NCBI RefSeq assembly: GCF_011047315.1
Contig: NZ_CP049259.1
Span: forward strand, 2,771,001-2,835,000
Direction of reading: 5' to 3'
Source: Altererythrobacter sp. BO-6
GTDB lineage: Bacteria; Pseudomonadota; Alphaproteobacteria; Sphingomonadales; Sphingomonadaceae
DNA: 64,000 nucleotides
Below are positions 45,951 through 54,609 of this stretch, piece after piece. Both the position numbers and the translations under genes were made by a program. Under the pieces are notes generated by a model. It did not search any database. It had not been told where the DNA came from and worked only from the letters and a program-made list of their open reading frames with translations. How positions within the stretch are numbered: position 1 is the stretch's first letter; each line of letters begins with the position of its first letter.

Positions 45951-47330
45951 TCACGCGGGGTTTGTGCGCCTTAGTGCAAGTTCGCCTTCGATTTGCGCCA
46001 GCACTTTGCGATCGATGCGATAAAACAGCATCGCAACCCCGCCGGGAACCAGCATCGCGGCGGGAATAATGGCGAAAGCGAGGTTAATGCCCAGCTTGGC
46101 GGCCTCGCTTTGCTCGGCACCTGGGGCAAAGCCGGTCAGGCCCATGATAAAGCCGGGGAGGGCCAAGCCAAAAGCCACGCCGGCCTTCACCGCAAAGATC
46201 GAAGCCGAAACGACGAGCCCCGTCATCAGCTTGTTGGCGCGCCAGTCGACGAATTCGGCGATGTCGGTGAACATGGCATAGGCCAGCACCATCAGCATGC
46301 CGAAGCCGATGCCGACGAAATACTGGATGAAGGTCTGCGGCCACATCGCATCGAGCGGCAGCCAGTAGAACAGCATGATCGCACTCGCTTTGAGCAGGCC
46401 TGCCGCGATCACCAGGTGCGATTTCTCAAAGCGGCGTTGCAGGAAATTGGCAATGATCACGCCCGATACCTGGCCGATTGCCAGTGCCGTGAGGAACAGG
46501 GCGGGGCGGTCAAGGAAACCCAGCACCGGGGCGCCGTCATCACCCGCGACATATTCGAAAAAGAACAGCGAACTCGCCTGCCTTGCCGCGATTGCCGTAA
46601 CGCCCAGGATGGCGGCGATCGCCACGGCGATCCACGATCCGGTCCGCAGCAGCTCCATCACGTCTCCGCCGATCGAGCCGTTTTCCTGAATCGGTGCAAT
46701 CCGCTCTTTCGTCGTGGCGAAAGTGGCGATCAGGCACATGGTCGAAAGGCCGGCGATGCAGGCCATGGTCAGCATGATGCCGCGCGCTTCGTCGCCCTGG
46801 CCAAATTCGCGCACCAGCGTGGTTCCCAGCACCCCGATCAGGATCCCTGCGAGGGCCGCGAAGAACATGCGATAGGCCGTAACGCTGCCGCGCTGTGCGG
46901 CGCTGGGCGATATGACCCCCAGCAATCCGCCATAGGGCACATTGACTGCGGTATAGACCAGCATGGCGAGGGTGTAGGTGACATAGGCCCACACCAGTTT
47001 TCCGCTCTGGCCAAGGTCGGGCACGGCGAACACCAGCACTCCGAACAGGCCAAACGGGACTGCACCGAACAGCAGGTAGGGCCGGTATCGCCCCCAGCGC
47101 GTGCGCGTGCGATCAGCGATCAGCCCCATCATCGGGTCGGTCACCGCATCGACCAGCTTGGTCAGCAGCAGCATCAGCCCGATCGCAGCGGGCGCCACGC
47201 CGTTCAGGTCGACGAAGAAATAGAACAGGAAAACGCCGAAGAAATTGAGGTAGAGGCCGGAGGCAAGGTCACCCACGCCATAGCCCAGCTTTTCCTTCAA
47301 CCTGATGCGTTCGGGCGCGTTGGTGGCCAA
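45951..47330 (-). CDS. Glycoside-pentoside-hexuronide (GPH) family MFS transporter
   Basis: 459 aa with about 12 membrane helices. The N-terminal LKEKLGYGVGDLASGLYLNFFG and TDPMMGLIADRTRTRWGRYRPYLLFGAVPF motifs mark the GPH:cation symporter family (MelB/XynP-like). It takes up sugars or sugar-like compounds with H+ or Na+. No sugar catabolic genes lie near, so the substrate cannot be named. Start ATG 47330. Confidence 0.9.
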   Translation of the reverse strand: MATNAPERIRLKEKLGYGVGDLASGLYLNFFGVFLFYFFVDLNGVAPAAIGLMLLLTKLVDAVTDPMMGLIADRTRTRWGRYRPYLLFGAVPFGLFGVLVFAVPDLGQSGKLVWAYVTYTLAMLVYTAVNVPYGGLLGVISPSAAQRGSVTAYRMFFAALAGILIGVLGTTLVREFGQGDEARGIMLTMACIAGLSTMCLIATFATTKERIAPIQENGSIGGDVMELLRTGSWIAVAIAAILGVTAIAARQASSLFFFEYVAGDDGAPVLGFLDRPALFLTALAIGQVSGVIIANFLQRRFEKSHLVIAAGLLKASAIMLFYWLPLDAMWPQTFIQYFVGIGFGMLMVLAYAMFTDIAEFVDWRANKLMTGLVVSASIFAVKAGVAFGLALPGFIMGLTGFAPGAEQSEAAKLGINLAFAIIPAAMLVPGGVAMLFYRIDRKVLAQIEGELALRRTNPA

Positions 47331-47376
47331 TCATGTCTCCTGTGCCGGACCTTCGGCCTCTAACGCATATCCCGGA

Positions 47377-48228
47377 TCAAATATCCTTGCCTTCAAAATC
47401 GGCAGCGGAGTGCCGTTCGCGCAGCTGCTGATTCACCTCACCCCAGGTCTTGTTGACGATCCGCCCGCGCCGCACCGCCGGGCGCGCGGCGATCTCCTTC
47501 ACCCAGCGGCCGACGTGCTGATACTCGTCGATCGAGAGGAAGGTCTTGGCGTCGTTATAGATCTGGCCGGTGGTGAAGGGGGCAAGCCAGGGGAAATTGG
47601 CCATGTCGGCGATGGTGTATTCGTCGCCCGCCAGGAAGCGGCTTTCAGCCAGGCGCTTGTCCGCAACGTCGAAGATGCGCTTGGTCTCCATGGCATAGCG
47701 GTTGATCGGATATTCCCACTTTTCGGGCGCATAAGCGTAGAAATGGCCGAAGCCGCCGCCAATGAAGGGGCCGGTGCCGACCTGCCAGAACAGCCAGCTC
47801 ATCACTTCCGCACGGGCCGTCGGGTCGGTCGGCAGGAATTCGCCGAATTTTTCCGCCAGATGGACCAGGATCGCGCCGGATTCGAAGATGCGGAACGGGG
47901 TCGCGCCGCTGCGGTCTTCCAGCGCGGGGATCTTCGAATTGGGGTTGAGTGCCACGAAGCCGCTGCCGAACTGCTGGCCTTCGCCGATATTGATCGTCCA
48001 GGCGTCGTACTCCGCACCGGTGTGGCCCAGCTCCAGCAATTCCTCGAGCATGATGGTGACCTTCACCCCGTTGGGCGTGGCGAGCGAATAGAGCTGGAAG
48101 GGATTGTCACCGACCGGAAGCTCCTTTTCCTCGCGCGCGCCGGCGGTTGGCCGGTTGATGCTGGCGAAGCGGCCACCCGACTCCTTGTCGTAAGTCCAGA
48201 CCTGGGGCGGGGTGTAGGTGTCGGCCAT
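47377..48228 (-). CDS. YghU-type glutathione S-transferase
   Basis: 283 aa of the Nu-class GST group. Typical segments: GGRFASINRPTAGA, PFQLYSLATPNGVKVTIMLEELLELG and NPNSKIPALEDRSG (cis-Pro and glutathione-binding), then FFWQVGT-like LFWQVGTGPFIGGGFGHFY. These enzymes reduce organic hydroperoxides with two bound glutathiones. Start ATG 48228. Divergent from the NAD+ synthetase gene across a 157-bp gap. Confidence 0.93.
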   Translation of the reverse strand: MADTYTPPQVWTYDKESGGRFASINRPTAGAREEKELPVGDNPFQLYSLATPNGVKVTIMLEELLELGHTGAEYDAWTINIGEGQQFGSGFVALNPNSKIPALEDRSGATPFRIFESGAILVHLAEKFGEFLPTDPTARAEVMSWLFWQVGTGPFIGGGFGHFYAYAPEKWEYPINRYAMETKRIFDVADKRLAESRFLAGDEYTIADMANFPWLAPFTTGQIYNDAKTFLSIDEYQHVGRWVKEIAARPAVRRGRIVNKTWGEVNQQLRERHSAADFEGKDI

Positions 48229-48359
48229 TGCGGGGTTCCCTGTTGGATGAGTCTTGGTGATGTTTCGAGAGGTGGGGGATGGCGGTTACTTGTGCAAGCC
48301 GCGGCGCCGGTTGCAGCAATTGTAATTGCTTTGCGGGCGCGAAGTGGAACTTGCATTGT

Positions 48360-48376
48360 GTATCCCAAAGGGATAC
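48360..48376. promoter_or_regulatory. Perfect palindrome just before the HTH-NadE gene, candidate operator
   Basis: GTATCCC-AAA-GGGATAC is a perfect inverted repeat ending 10 bp before ATG 48386. A related inverted pair GAGGATAC (48602-48609) and GTATCCTC (48626-48633) lies inside the coding sequence at the end of the HTH-like part. A regulator encoded by this same gene is the obvious candidate to bind here. Confidence 0.6.
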
Positions 48377-48385
48377 TAAATTGCC

Positions 48386-50716
48386 ATGCACTTAGCCGGA
48401 TACAAGATTCGCCATTGGCGTGAAACGCAGCAACCCCCGCTTTCTGCCGAGGAATTCGGCGTCAAATTTGGCGATCCCTGGCCCAGTCGGACCGTCTATG
48501 GCTGGGAGGCGAAGGGCAAGATTGCGCGCGCGCCGGTGCAGAAGAAACTGGCCGATTTGGGAATTTGCGCTCCGGAGGATTGGCTCGAGCCAGCGCCACA
48601 AGAGGATACTTTGATCGGGGTTGGCGTATCCTCAAAGAATGATCTGGAGGGCGAGACCCGCAGTCATCCTTTCTTCGACATCCGCAGCCACGGCTTCGTG
48701 CGCGCCGCCACGAGCACGCCCAAGACGCGCACCGCCGACATCGCCTATAACGTCGCGGGCATTCTGGGCGAGGCGGAGCGCGCGCACGAGGCTGGGGTCG
48801 ACCTGGTGGTCTATCCCGAACTGTGCATCTCTTCCTACGCGATCGATGATCTGCACCTGCAATCGGCGCTGCTCGACGCTGCCGAGGCGGGGCTGGGCGA
48901 GATTGTGGCGGCAAGTGCGAAATTCGATCCGGTGCTGCTGGTGGGCGCACCGCTGCGGCACAATGGCCGGGTCTACAATTGCGCGGCGGCGGTGGCGCAT
49001 GGGAAGCTGCTGGGGGTCATCCCCAAGAGCTTCCTGCCCAATTATCGCGAATATTACGAGAAGCGCTGGTTCGCGCATGGCCGCGAGATCAAGGGGCTCG
49101 AAATCGCTGTCGCGGGGCATGGTGTGCCCTTCGGGGTGGACCTGATCTTCGCGGCGGAGAACCTGCCCGGCTTCAAGCTGTTTGTCGAAATCTGCGAGGA
49201 TTACTGGTCACCCACGCCGCCGTCGACCCGGGGTGCGCTGGCGGGAGCGACGGTGCTGGCGAACCTTTCCGCCAGCAACATCACCATCGGCAAGTCTGAC
49301 GAGCGGCACCTGCTCGCTCGCGCCCAAAGCGCGCGCGCGGTCGCAGCCTATCTCTATTGCGCCAGCGGCCATGGCGAAAGCACCACCGATCTCGCGTGGG
49401 ACGGGCAGGGCATGATCTACGAGCTGGGCGATTTGCTGGCGGAAAGCGAGCGCTTCAGCCTCGATGCCGAACTGTGCATCGCCGATATCGACTGCGAGCG
49501 GATCCTGGCCGAACGCGCGCGGATGCAGACCTTCAACGATGCGGCCGAAGCTGCCGGGCGCCCCGAAGACAGCTTCCGCACGGTCACTTTCAAGCTGGCG
49601 CCCACCGGCGGCGATCGCGGGCTGGTGCGACCTGTGCGCCGCTTCCCCTTCGTGCCCAATCGCCAGAACAAGCTGGATGAGGACTGCTACGAAGCCTTCA
49701 ACATCCAGGTCGATGGCCTGATGCGGCGGCTCGAGGCGACCCATGCGAAATCGATGGTGATCGGCGTTTCGGGTGGGCTCGATTCCACGCATGCGCTGAT
49801 CGTGGCGGCTAAATGCTGTGACCGGCTGGGCCTGCCGCGCACCACCATTCGCGGTTACACCATGCCCGGCTTCGCGACCTCGGATCACACCAAGTCGAAC
49901 GCCTGGAAGCTGATGAAGGCGCTGGGTATCACGGCGGAAGAGATCGACATCCGCCCCGCTGCAACGCGCATGCTCGAAGACATGAAGCACCCCTTTGCGG
50001 ACGGGCAGCCGGTGCATGACGTGACCTTCGAGAATGTACAGGCGGGCCTACGCACCGATTACCTGTTCCGCCTGGCTGGGCATCATTCTGGCTTCGTGAT
50101 CGGCACGGGTGACCTCAGCGAGCTCGCGCTCGGCTGGTGCACCTATGGCGTGGGCGACCAGATGAGCCACTACGCGGTCAATTCGGGCGTGCCCAAGACG
50201 CTTATCCAGTATCTGATCCGCTGGGCGGTGAGCACCGAGCAGTTCGATCCCGCTACCGACGAAGTGCTGTTGTCGATCCTGGACACCGAGATTTCGCCCG
50301 AGCTCGTGCCACCGGGCGAGGGCGGCGCCATCCAGAGCACGGAAAGCATCATCGGGCCATACGAGCTCAACGATTTCTTCATCCACCACACCATTCGCTG
50401 GGGCCAGCGCCCCAGCAAGATCGCCTTCCTCGCCTGGCACGCCTGGCGCGATGCGCGGGCCGGGCAATGGCCGGCCGGGTTCCCCGACGCAAAGAAAAAC
50501 GAATACGATCTGGCCACTATTGCTGGCTGGCTCGAAAAGTTCATCAAACGCTTCTTCGCCTTCAGCCAGTTCAAGCGCAGCGCGATCCCCAACGGGCCTA
50601 AGGTCAGTGCGGGCGGCGCATTGTCCCCGCGCGGGGACTGGCGCGCGCCGAGCGACGCAGTGGCGGATGTATGGCTGGAAGAACTGCGCAAGGGATTGCC
50701 TGACCTGCGCAATTGA
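48386..50716 (+). CDS. nadE: Glutamine-dependent NAD+ synthetase with N-terminal HTH-like extension
   Basis: 776 aa. Residues 1 to about 70 (GYKIRHWRE..., FGDPWPSRTVYGWEAKGKI) look like an XRE-type DNA-binding domain. After a linker, the enzyme starts near SHPFFDIRSHGFVRAATSTPK: nitrilase-type glutaminase (Glu about 145 in VVYPELCI, Lys about 213 in IPKSFLP, Cys about 270 in EICEDYW) and NAD+ synthetase with P-loop SGGLDS at about 462. The enzyme part alone is the usual size of about 680 aa. There is no stop or ATG/GTG between the parts; TTG 48611 with AGAGGA upstream could be an internal start. The enzyme identity is certain; the fusion needs checking. Confidence 0.93.
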   Translation: MHLAGYKIRHWRETQQPPLSAEEFGVKFGDPWPSRTVYGWEAKGKIARAPVQKKLADLGICAPEDWLEPAPQEDTLIGVGVSSKNDLEGETRSHPFFDIRSHGFVRAATSTPKTRTADIAYNVAGILGEAERAHEAGVDLVVYPELCISSYAIDDLHLQSALLDAAEAGLGEIVAASAKFDPVLLVGAPLRHNGRVYNCAAAVAHGKLLGVIPKSFLPNYREYYEKRWFAHGREIKGLEIAVAGHGVPFGVDLIFAAENLPGFKLFVEICEDYWSPTPPSTRGALAGATVLANLSASNITIGKSDERHLLARAQSARAVAAYLYCASGHGESTTDLAWDGQGMIYELGDLLAESERFSLDAELCIADIDCERILAERARMQTFNDAAEAAGRPEDSFRTVTFKLAPTGGDRGLVRPVRRFPFVPNRQNKLDEDCYEAFNIQVDGLMRRLEATHAKSMVIGVSGGLDSTHALIVAAKCCDRLGLPRTTIRGYTMPGFATSDHTKSNAWKLMKALGITAEEIDIRPAATRMLEDMKHPFADGQPVHDVTFENVQAGLRTDYLFRLAGHHSGFVIGTGDLSELALGWCTYGVGDQMSHYAVNSGVPKTLIQYLIRWAVSTEQFDPATDEVLLSILDTEISPELVPPGEGGAIQSTESIIGPYELNDFFIHHTIRWGQRPSKIAFLAWHAWRDARAGQWPAGFPDAKKNEYDLATIAGWLEKFIKRFFAFSQFKRSAIPNGPKVSAGGALSPRGDWRAPSDAVADVWLEELRKGLPDLRN
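48602..48633. promoter_or_regulatory. Internal inverted repeat at the HTH / NadE junction
   Basis: GAGGATAC at 48602-48609 and GTATCCTC at 48626-48633 are exact reverse complements with a 16-bp spacer, and share the GTATCC half-site with the palindrome at 48360. They flank the in-frame TTG at 48611. Possible second operator or internal promoter region. Confidence 0.45.
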
Positions 50717-50729
50717 AGGACTAGGCGGC

Positions 50730-51617
50730 ATGAGCCTGCGCACCGTCCTGATTCTGATGCTTTGCAATCTGGTGTGGGCGCTCAATGTAGTCGTTTCCAA
50801 GATTGTCGTCGATGACCTTGCGGTGCCGCCGTTGTTCTATGCCAGCGCGCGTGCGGGGTTGGTCGCGCTCGCGCTGGCCTATCTGCTCCGCCCTTTGCCG
50901 CGCGACATCGGCAAGGTGCTGCTGATCGGGCTGGCGATCGGCGGCGGATCCTTTGCGCTACTGTTCATCGGGCTGCAGACCGCATCCCCCTCGGCGGCGG
51001 GCATCATCAGCCTGTCGAGCGCTCCGATGACGGTGGTGTTCGCGATGATCTTCCTGGGTGAACGGGTGCGTTGGCGGCGCGGGCTGGGCATACTTTTCAC
51101 ACTGGGCGGGGTCTTCATCGCCATGGGCTCGCCAGCGGCAATGAGCGGCGGAATCGGCGTCGCCTTCCTGCTTGCCGCCGCCGTGATCGGCGCGCTGGGT
51201 TCGGTCTTCTTCAAGCGGATCGAGATCGATGCGCGGGCGATGCAGGCATGGTCGGGCGTCGCCTCGATCATCGTGCTCGCCCCTCTGTCCATTGCGCTTG
51301 AGCATGACCAGTTTGCCGCCGTGGCCGCTGCTCCCCTTGAAATCGCTGCCGCGCTGTTCTTCGCGAGCATCGTGGTGTCGGTGGGCGCGCACACCGCCTA
51401 CTACCGCGTCCTGCAACAGAACGACGCGAACCTGGTGGTGCCGCTGACGCTGATGACGCCGCTGCTCACCATCGCATTTGGCGCATGGATCACAAATGAC
51501 CCGATCGGCTGGCGGCTGATCGGCGGCGGCGCGCTGGCGATTGTCGGCGTAGCGATCATCGTGCTGCGGCCAAGCCGCAACATTTTCAAGCCCTTGCTGG
51601 TGAAGGCGCGGATGTAG
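50730..51617 (+). CDS. EamA/DMT family transporter
   Basis: 295 aa with ten predicted hydrophobic helices in two repeats, the EamA (RhaT-like) drug/metabolite transporter fold. Begins MSLRTVLILMLCNLVWALNVV, and the ERVRWRRGLGILFTLGGVFI loop is typical. Substrate unknown. It follows nadE by 13 bp, so may be cotranscribed with it. Confidence 0.9.
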   Translation: MSLRTVLILMLCNLVWALNVVVSKIVVDDLAVPPLFYASARAGLVALALAYLLRPLPRDIGKVLLIGLAIGGGSFALLFIGLQTASPSAAGIISLSSAPMTVVFAMIFLGERVRWRRGLGILFTLGGVFIAMGSPAAMSGGIGVAFLLAAAVIGALGSVFFKRIEIDARAMQAWSGVASIIVLAPLSIALEHDQFAAVAAAPLEIAAALFFASIVVSVGAHTAYYRVLQQNDANLVVPLTLMTPLLTIAFGAWITNDPIGWRLIGGGALAIVGVAIIVLRPSRNIFKPLLVKARM

Positions 51618-51712
51618 AAATATTCGCCGGCGCGCTTGCGCTTGTGCGACGGCACGCTAGTCTCGCTCCGTGGTCGTTTGCATGACCGGCCTCGGTGCCG
51701 GGCGAGGGGCTG

Positions 51713-53065
51713 ATGGCGACTGTTTCGGAAAGCAGCGGGCTGATCCTGGCGAACAGCCGAAAGCTCAGGCTGTTCACCCTGTTTATTCTCTACGTCGGAC
51801 AAGGCCTGCCGATCGGGCTATTCTGGTTCGCGATCCCGGCGTGGATGGCGGCCAATGGCGCGCCGGCCGGAGACGTTGGCTCTGTGATCGCGCTAACCGC
51901 GCTCCCCTGGTCGCTCAAATTCGTCAACGGCTTCATCATGGACCGCTATACTTTTCTGCCAATGGGAAGGCGGCGGGTGTGGCTGCTTGGCGCGCAAGGC
52001 GTAATGATCGCCTGCCTGCTGGTGGCGGTCATTCTCAATCCCGGGGTGGGCGATGTCGCCGTTCTGGGCGCGATCGGTTTCGCCGTGAACATGGCAACTA
52101 CCTTCCAGGACGTCGCGGTGGACGGGCTGGCGGTCGACATCATGGAAGAGGAAGAGCGCGCGCGCGGCAGCGGCATGATGTTCGGCGGGCAATCGATCGG
52201 GATTGCTACGGCCACCGCGCTGACCGGTGCCGTGATCGGGCAATATGGCGCGCCGGCCGCTTATGCGATCGTTGCCACTCTGATCCTGGCGCTGTGCCTC
52301 TACATCATGGCCTTTTCGGAGCGGGAGGGCGAGCGCAGGCTACCGTGGCATGCAGGGGCGGCGCATCCGCGCAACCTGGAGATACAAGCCCAAGCCTGGT
52401 GGCCGATCCTGAAAAGCACGTTCCTGTCGATGTTCAAGGCGGCGAGCATATTATGGCTGCCGGTGCTGTTCGGGCGCGGGATCTTATATGGCGGCCTGAC
52501 CGGTGCGACCCCGCTGATCGGCGCGAATAATGTCGGCTGGAGCGAATCCCAGATCTCTGCCTTGACCGCCGGTGCCGGCATCGTCGCGGGCATCCTCTGC
52601 CTGACGCTGGGCGGCTGGCTGGGCGACAAGTTCGGGGCCAAGCGCACCTCGATCGGGTGGCTGGCATTCCAGGTCGCGATGTGTGCGGTCATGTTTATGG
52701 CGGTGCCGCTATGGAGCGATGTGCGGCTGTTCGTGGTGTTCGTTTATCTCTGGATCTCGCTCGACATGCTGCTGACCGTCTCAGCGCTGCCGATCTCAAT
52801 GCGGCTATGCGATCCGAAAGTCGCGGCGACCCAGTTCACCATCTACATGGCGGTGAGCAATTTCGGCATCTCGTTTGGGGCCTTCATGCTCAGCCGGATT
52901 GACGGAATGGGCGGGCTACCCTCGATATTCCTGGTGGTTGGAGCCGGGGCTACGGTGGGCATGTTGCTGCTGCTGACGGTGCGGTACCCGCGGCGGCCCG
53001 AATATTACGCGGCGTTAGCAGCCAAGCTGCCGCATGATGACCGGGTGAAGCCGAGAATCGATTAA
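51713..53065 (+). CDS. MFS transporter, AmpG-like
   Basis: 450 aa with about 12 helices. YVGQGLPIGLFWFAIPAWM and FQDVAVDGLAVDIM resemble AmpG-type muropeptide permeases and related acetyl-CoA transporters of the MFS. ATG 51713 is used; GTG 51695 is possible. It does not sit with peptidoglycan recycling genes, so the substrate is open. Confidence 0.85.
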   Translation: MATVSESSGLILANSRKLRLFTLFILYVGQGLPIGLFWFAIPAWMAANGAPAGDVGSVIALTALPWSLKFVNGFIMDRYTFLPMGRRRVWLLGAQGVMIACLLVAVILNPGVGDVAVLGAIGFAVNMATTFQDVAVDGLAVDIMEEEERARGSGMMFGGQSIGIATATALTGAVIGQYGAPAAYAIVATLILALCLYIMAFSEREGERRLPWHAGAAHPRNLEIQAQAWWPILKSTFLSMFKAASILWLPVLFGRGILYGGLTGATPLIGANNVGWSESQISALTAGAGIVAGILCLTLGGWLGDKFGAKRTSIGWLAFQVAMCAVMFMAVPLWSDVRLFVVFVYLWISLDMLLTVSALPISMRLCDPKVAATQFTIYMAVSNFGISFGAFMLSRIDGMGGLPSIFLVVGAGATVGMLLLLTVRYPRRPEYYAALAAKLPHDDRVKPRID

Positions 53066-53073
53066 AACGGTGA

Positions 53074-53097
53074 AGCCGGGACCATGCGGCCCCGGCT
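53074..53097. terminator. Hairpin between convergent MFS and azoR genes
   Basis: AGCCGGG (53074-53080) pairs with CCCGGCT (53091-53097) over a 10-nt loop in the short convergent gap. Likely a shared terminator, although no clear U run follows. Confidence 0.45.
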
Positions 53098-53115
53098 CCG
53101 AATTTGCTTTGTCGC

Positions 53116-53709
53116 TCAAGCTGCCAGCTTGAACGCGGCATCCTTGGCGGCTTCGATCTTTTCCTCGCCGCCTTCGCCCATGATCCCGTCAGCCGCGACA
53201 TGCGCGACGACCTCGATGCCGAGGAAACCGAGGAAGAACTTCAGCCATGGCGTCATGAAGTCGAAATCGCTGCCGACCGGCGTGCCGCCCGAAGCGATCG
53301 CGAGATAGGCCTTCTTGCCAGTCAGCAGGCCCTTGGGGCCTTCTGCGGTATAGGCGAAGGTGGTGCCGGCACGCGCGACAAGGTCAGCCCAGGCCTTGAC
53401 CGTGGCAGGGACGCCGAAATTGTAGATCGGCACGCCAAGCACGATTGTGTCCGCGGCCTGCAGTTCGGCGATCAGCTCGTCGGCGATGGCGGCCAGCTGC
53501 TGCTGTTCGGGGGTGCGCTCGGCGGCGGGGGTGAGGTTTGCGCCAAAGCGCTCGGCGGAAACGAAGGGCAGGTCATTGGCCGAAAGATTGCGCGTAATCA
53601 CTTCGGCGCCGTCGCGCGCGGCGAGCGACCGGACGAGCCGCGTGCTGAGGTCGCGCGAGACAGATTCATCGGCGCGGATGCTGGCGGTGATGTGGAGGAT
53701 CTTGGACAT
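53116..53709 (-). CDS. azoR: FMN-dependent NADH:quinone oxidoreductase / azoreductase
   Basis: 197 aa flavodoxin-fold enzyme. MSKILHITASIRADESVSR and the strongly conserved VPIYNFGVPATVKAWAD and ASGGTPVGSDFDF segments mark AzoR. It reduces quinones by two electrons and azo dyes. Follows the pirin gene on the minus strand, both divergent from a LysR regulator. Confidence 0.95.
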   Translation of the reverse strand: MSKILHITASIRADESVSRDLSTRLVRSLAARDGAEVITRNLSANDLPFVSAERFGANLTPAAERTPEQQQLAAIADELIAELQAADTIVLGVPIYNFGVPATVKAWADLVARAGTTFAYTAEGPKGLLTGKKAYLAIASGGTPVGSDFDFMTPWLKFFLGFLGIEVVAHVAADGIMGEGGEEKIEAAKDAAFKLAA

Positions 53710-53792
53710 TGATGGGTTCCTTTTCTTGCGGAAGGGGTGCCGCTCCCCCTTCAAGGGAGGGGGAGGGATGGGGGAGCGGCGGGGGTCAGTAT

Positions 53793-54506
53793 TTAGGCCG
53801 CATCAACCAGCACCAGCTCGCTGTCTTCGAGCGCGGTGATAGTGACCGATTCCTGCTGGGTGATGGCGATGCCGTCGCGTGCCTTCGCCTCGACGTCCTC
53901 GACCTTCACCTTGCCGGTTGCGGGGACAAGGTAGAGATGGCGCGAGGGATCGCGCGGCGTGTAAGTCACGCTTTCGCCGGCCTTGATCGTCGCGCCCAGC
54001 ACGCGGGCATCGGTGCGGATCGGCAGTGCGCCTTGCGCTGCATCATCATCATTGGCGGCATTGCTGGCCAGCGGAACGAAGGACCCGGCGCGGTCGCCTT
54101 TGGGGAACTTGCGCGCGCCCCAGCCGGGATCGCCGCCGCGTTCGTCGGGGATGATCCAGATCTGGAACAGCGTGGTTTCCTCGTCTTCCAAGTTGAATTC
54201 GGAATGCGCAACGCCGCGCCCCGCGCTCATCACCTGGACGTCGCCCGCTTCGGTGCGGCCTTCGTTGCCCATGCTGTCGCGATGGGTGATCGCGCCGGTG
54301 CGGACATAGGTGATGATCTCCATGTCGTTGTGCGGGTGCGTGGGAAAGCCGCTCTTGGGTGCGATCCTGTCATCGTTCCACACGCGCAGCGCGCCCCAGT
54401 GGACGCGGGCGGGATCGTGATAGCTGGCGAAGGAAAAATGGTGGCGCGCATCGAGCCAGCCGTGATTGGCGGCGCCGAGGCTTTCGAAGGGACGTAGTTC
54501 GATCAT
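53793..54506 (-). CDS. Pirin family protein (YhaK-like)
   Basis: 237 aa bicupin. N-terminal cupin metal ligands in FPTHPHNDMEIITYV (HxH ... E) and GRGVAHSEFN; the C-terminal cupin is degenerate. Bacterial pirins of this group can have quercetinase or redox-sensing roles. Its place beside azoR under a LysR regulator points to quinone or electrophile stress. Start ATG 54506. Confidence 0.92.
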   Translation of the reverse strand: MIELRPFESLGAANHGWLDARHHFSFASYHDPARVHWGALRVWNDDRIAPKSGFPTHPHNDMEIITYVRTGAITHRDSMGNEGRTEAGDVQVMSAGRGVAHSEFNLEDEETTLFQIWIIPDERGGDPGWGARKFPKGDRAGSFVPLASNAANDDDAAQGALPIRTDARVLGATIKAGESVTYTPRDPSRHLYLVPATGKVKVEDVEAKARDGIAITQQESVTITALEDSELVLVDAA

Positions 54507-54555
54507 GGCTATTCTCCTGCTGGAGTAACGTTGTGGTACCGAGATAGTTCTTGTC

Positions 54556-54608
54556 GTTCGTCCTGAAAACCGCGATAAAACCCCACATTATGTTCAGGAA
54601 ATCCGAAC
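54556..54608. promoter_or_regulatory. Inverted repeat in the pirin/LysR divergent promoter
   Basis: TCCTGAA (54561-54567) and TTCAGGA (54593-54599) are exact inverted repeats; flanking GTTCG (54556) and CGAAC (54604) extend the symmetry. The span fits a LysR recognition plus activation site between the divergent genes. Confidence 0.5.
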
Positions 54609-54609
54609 A

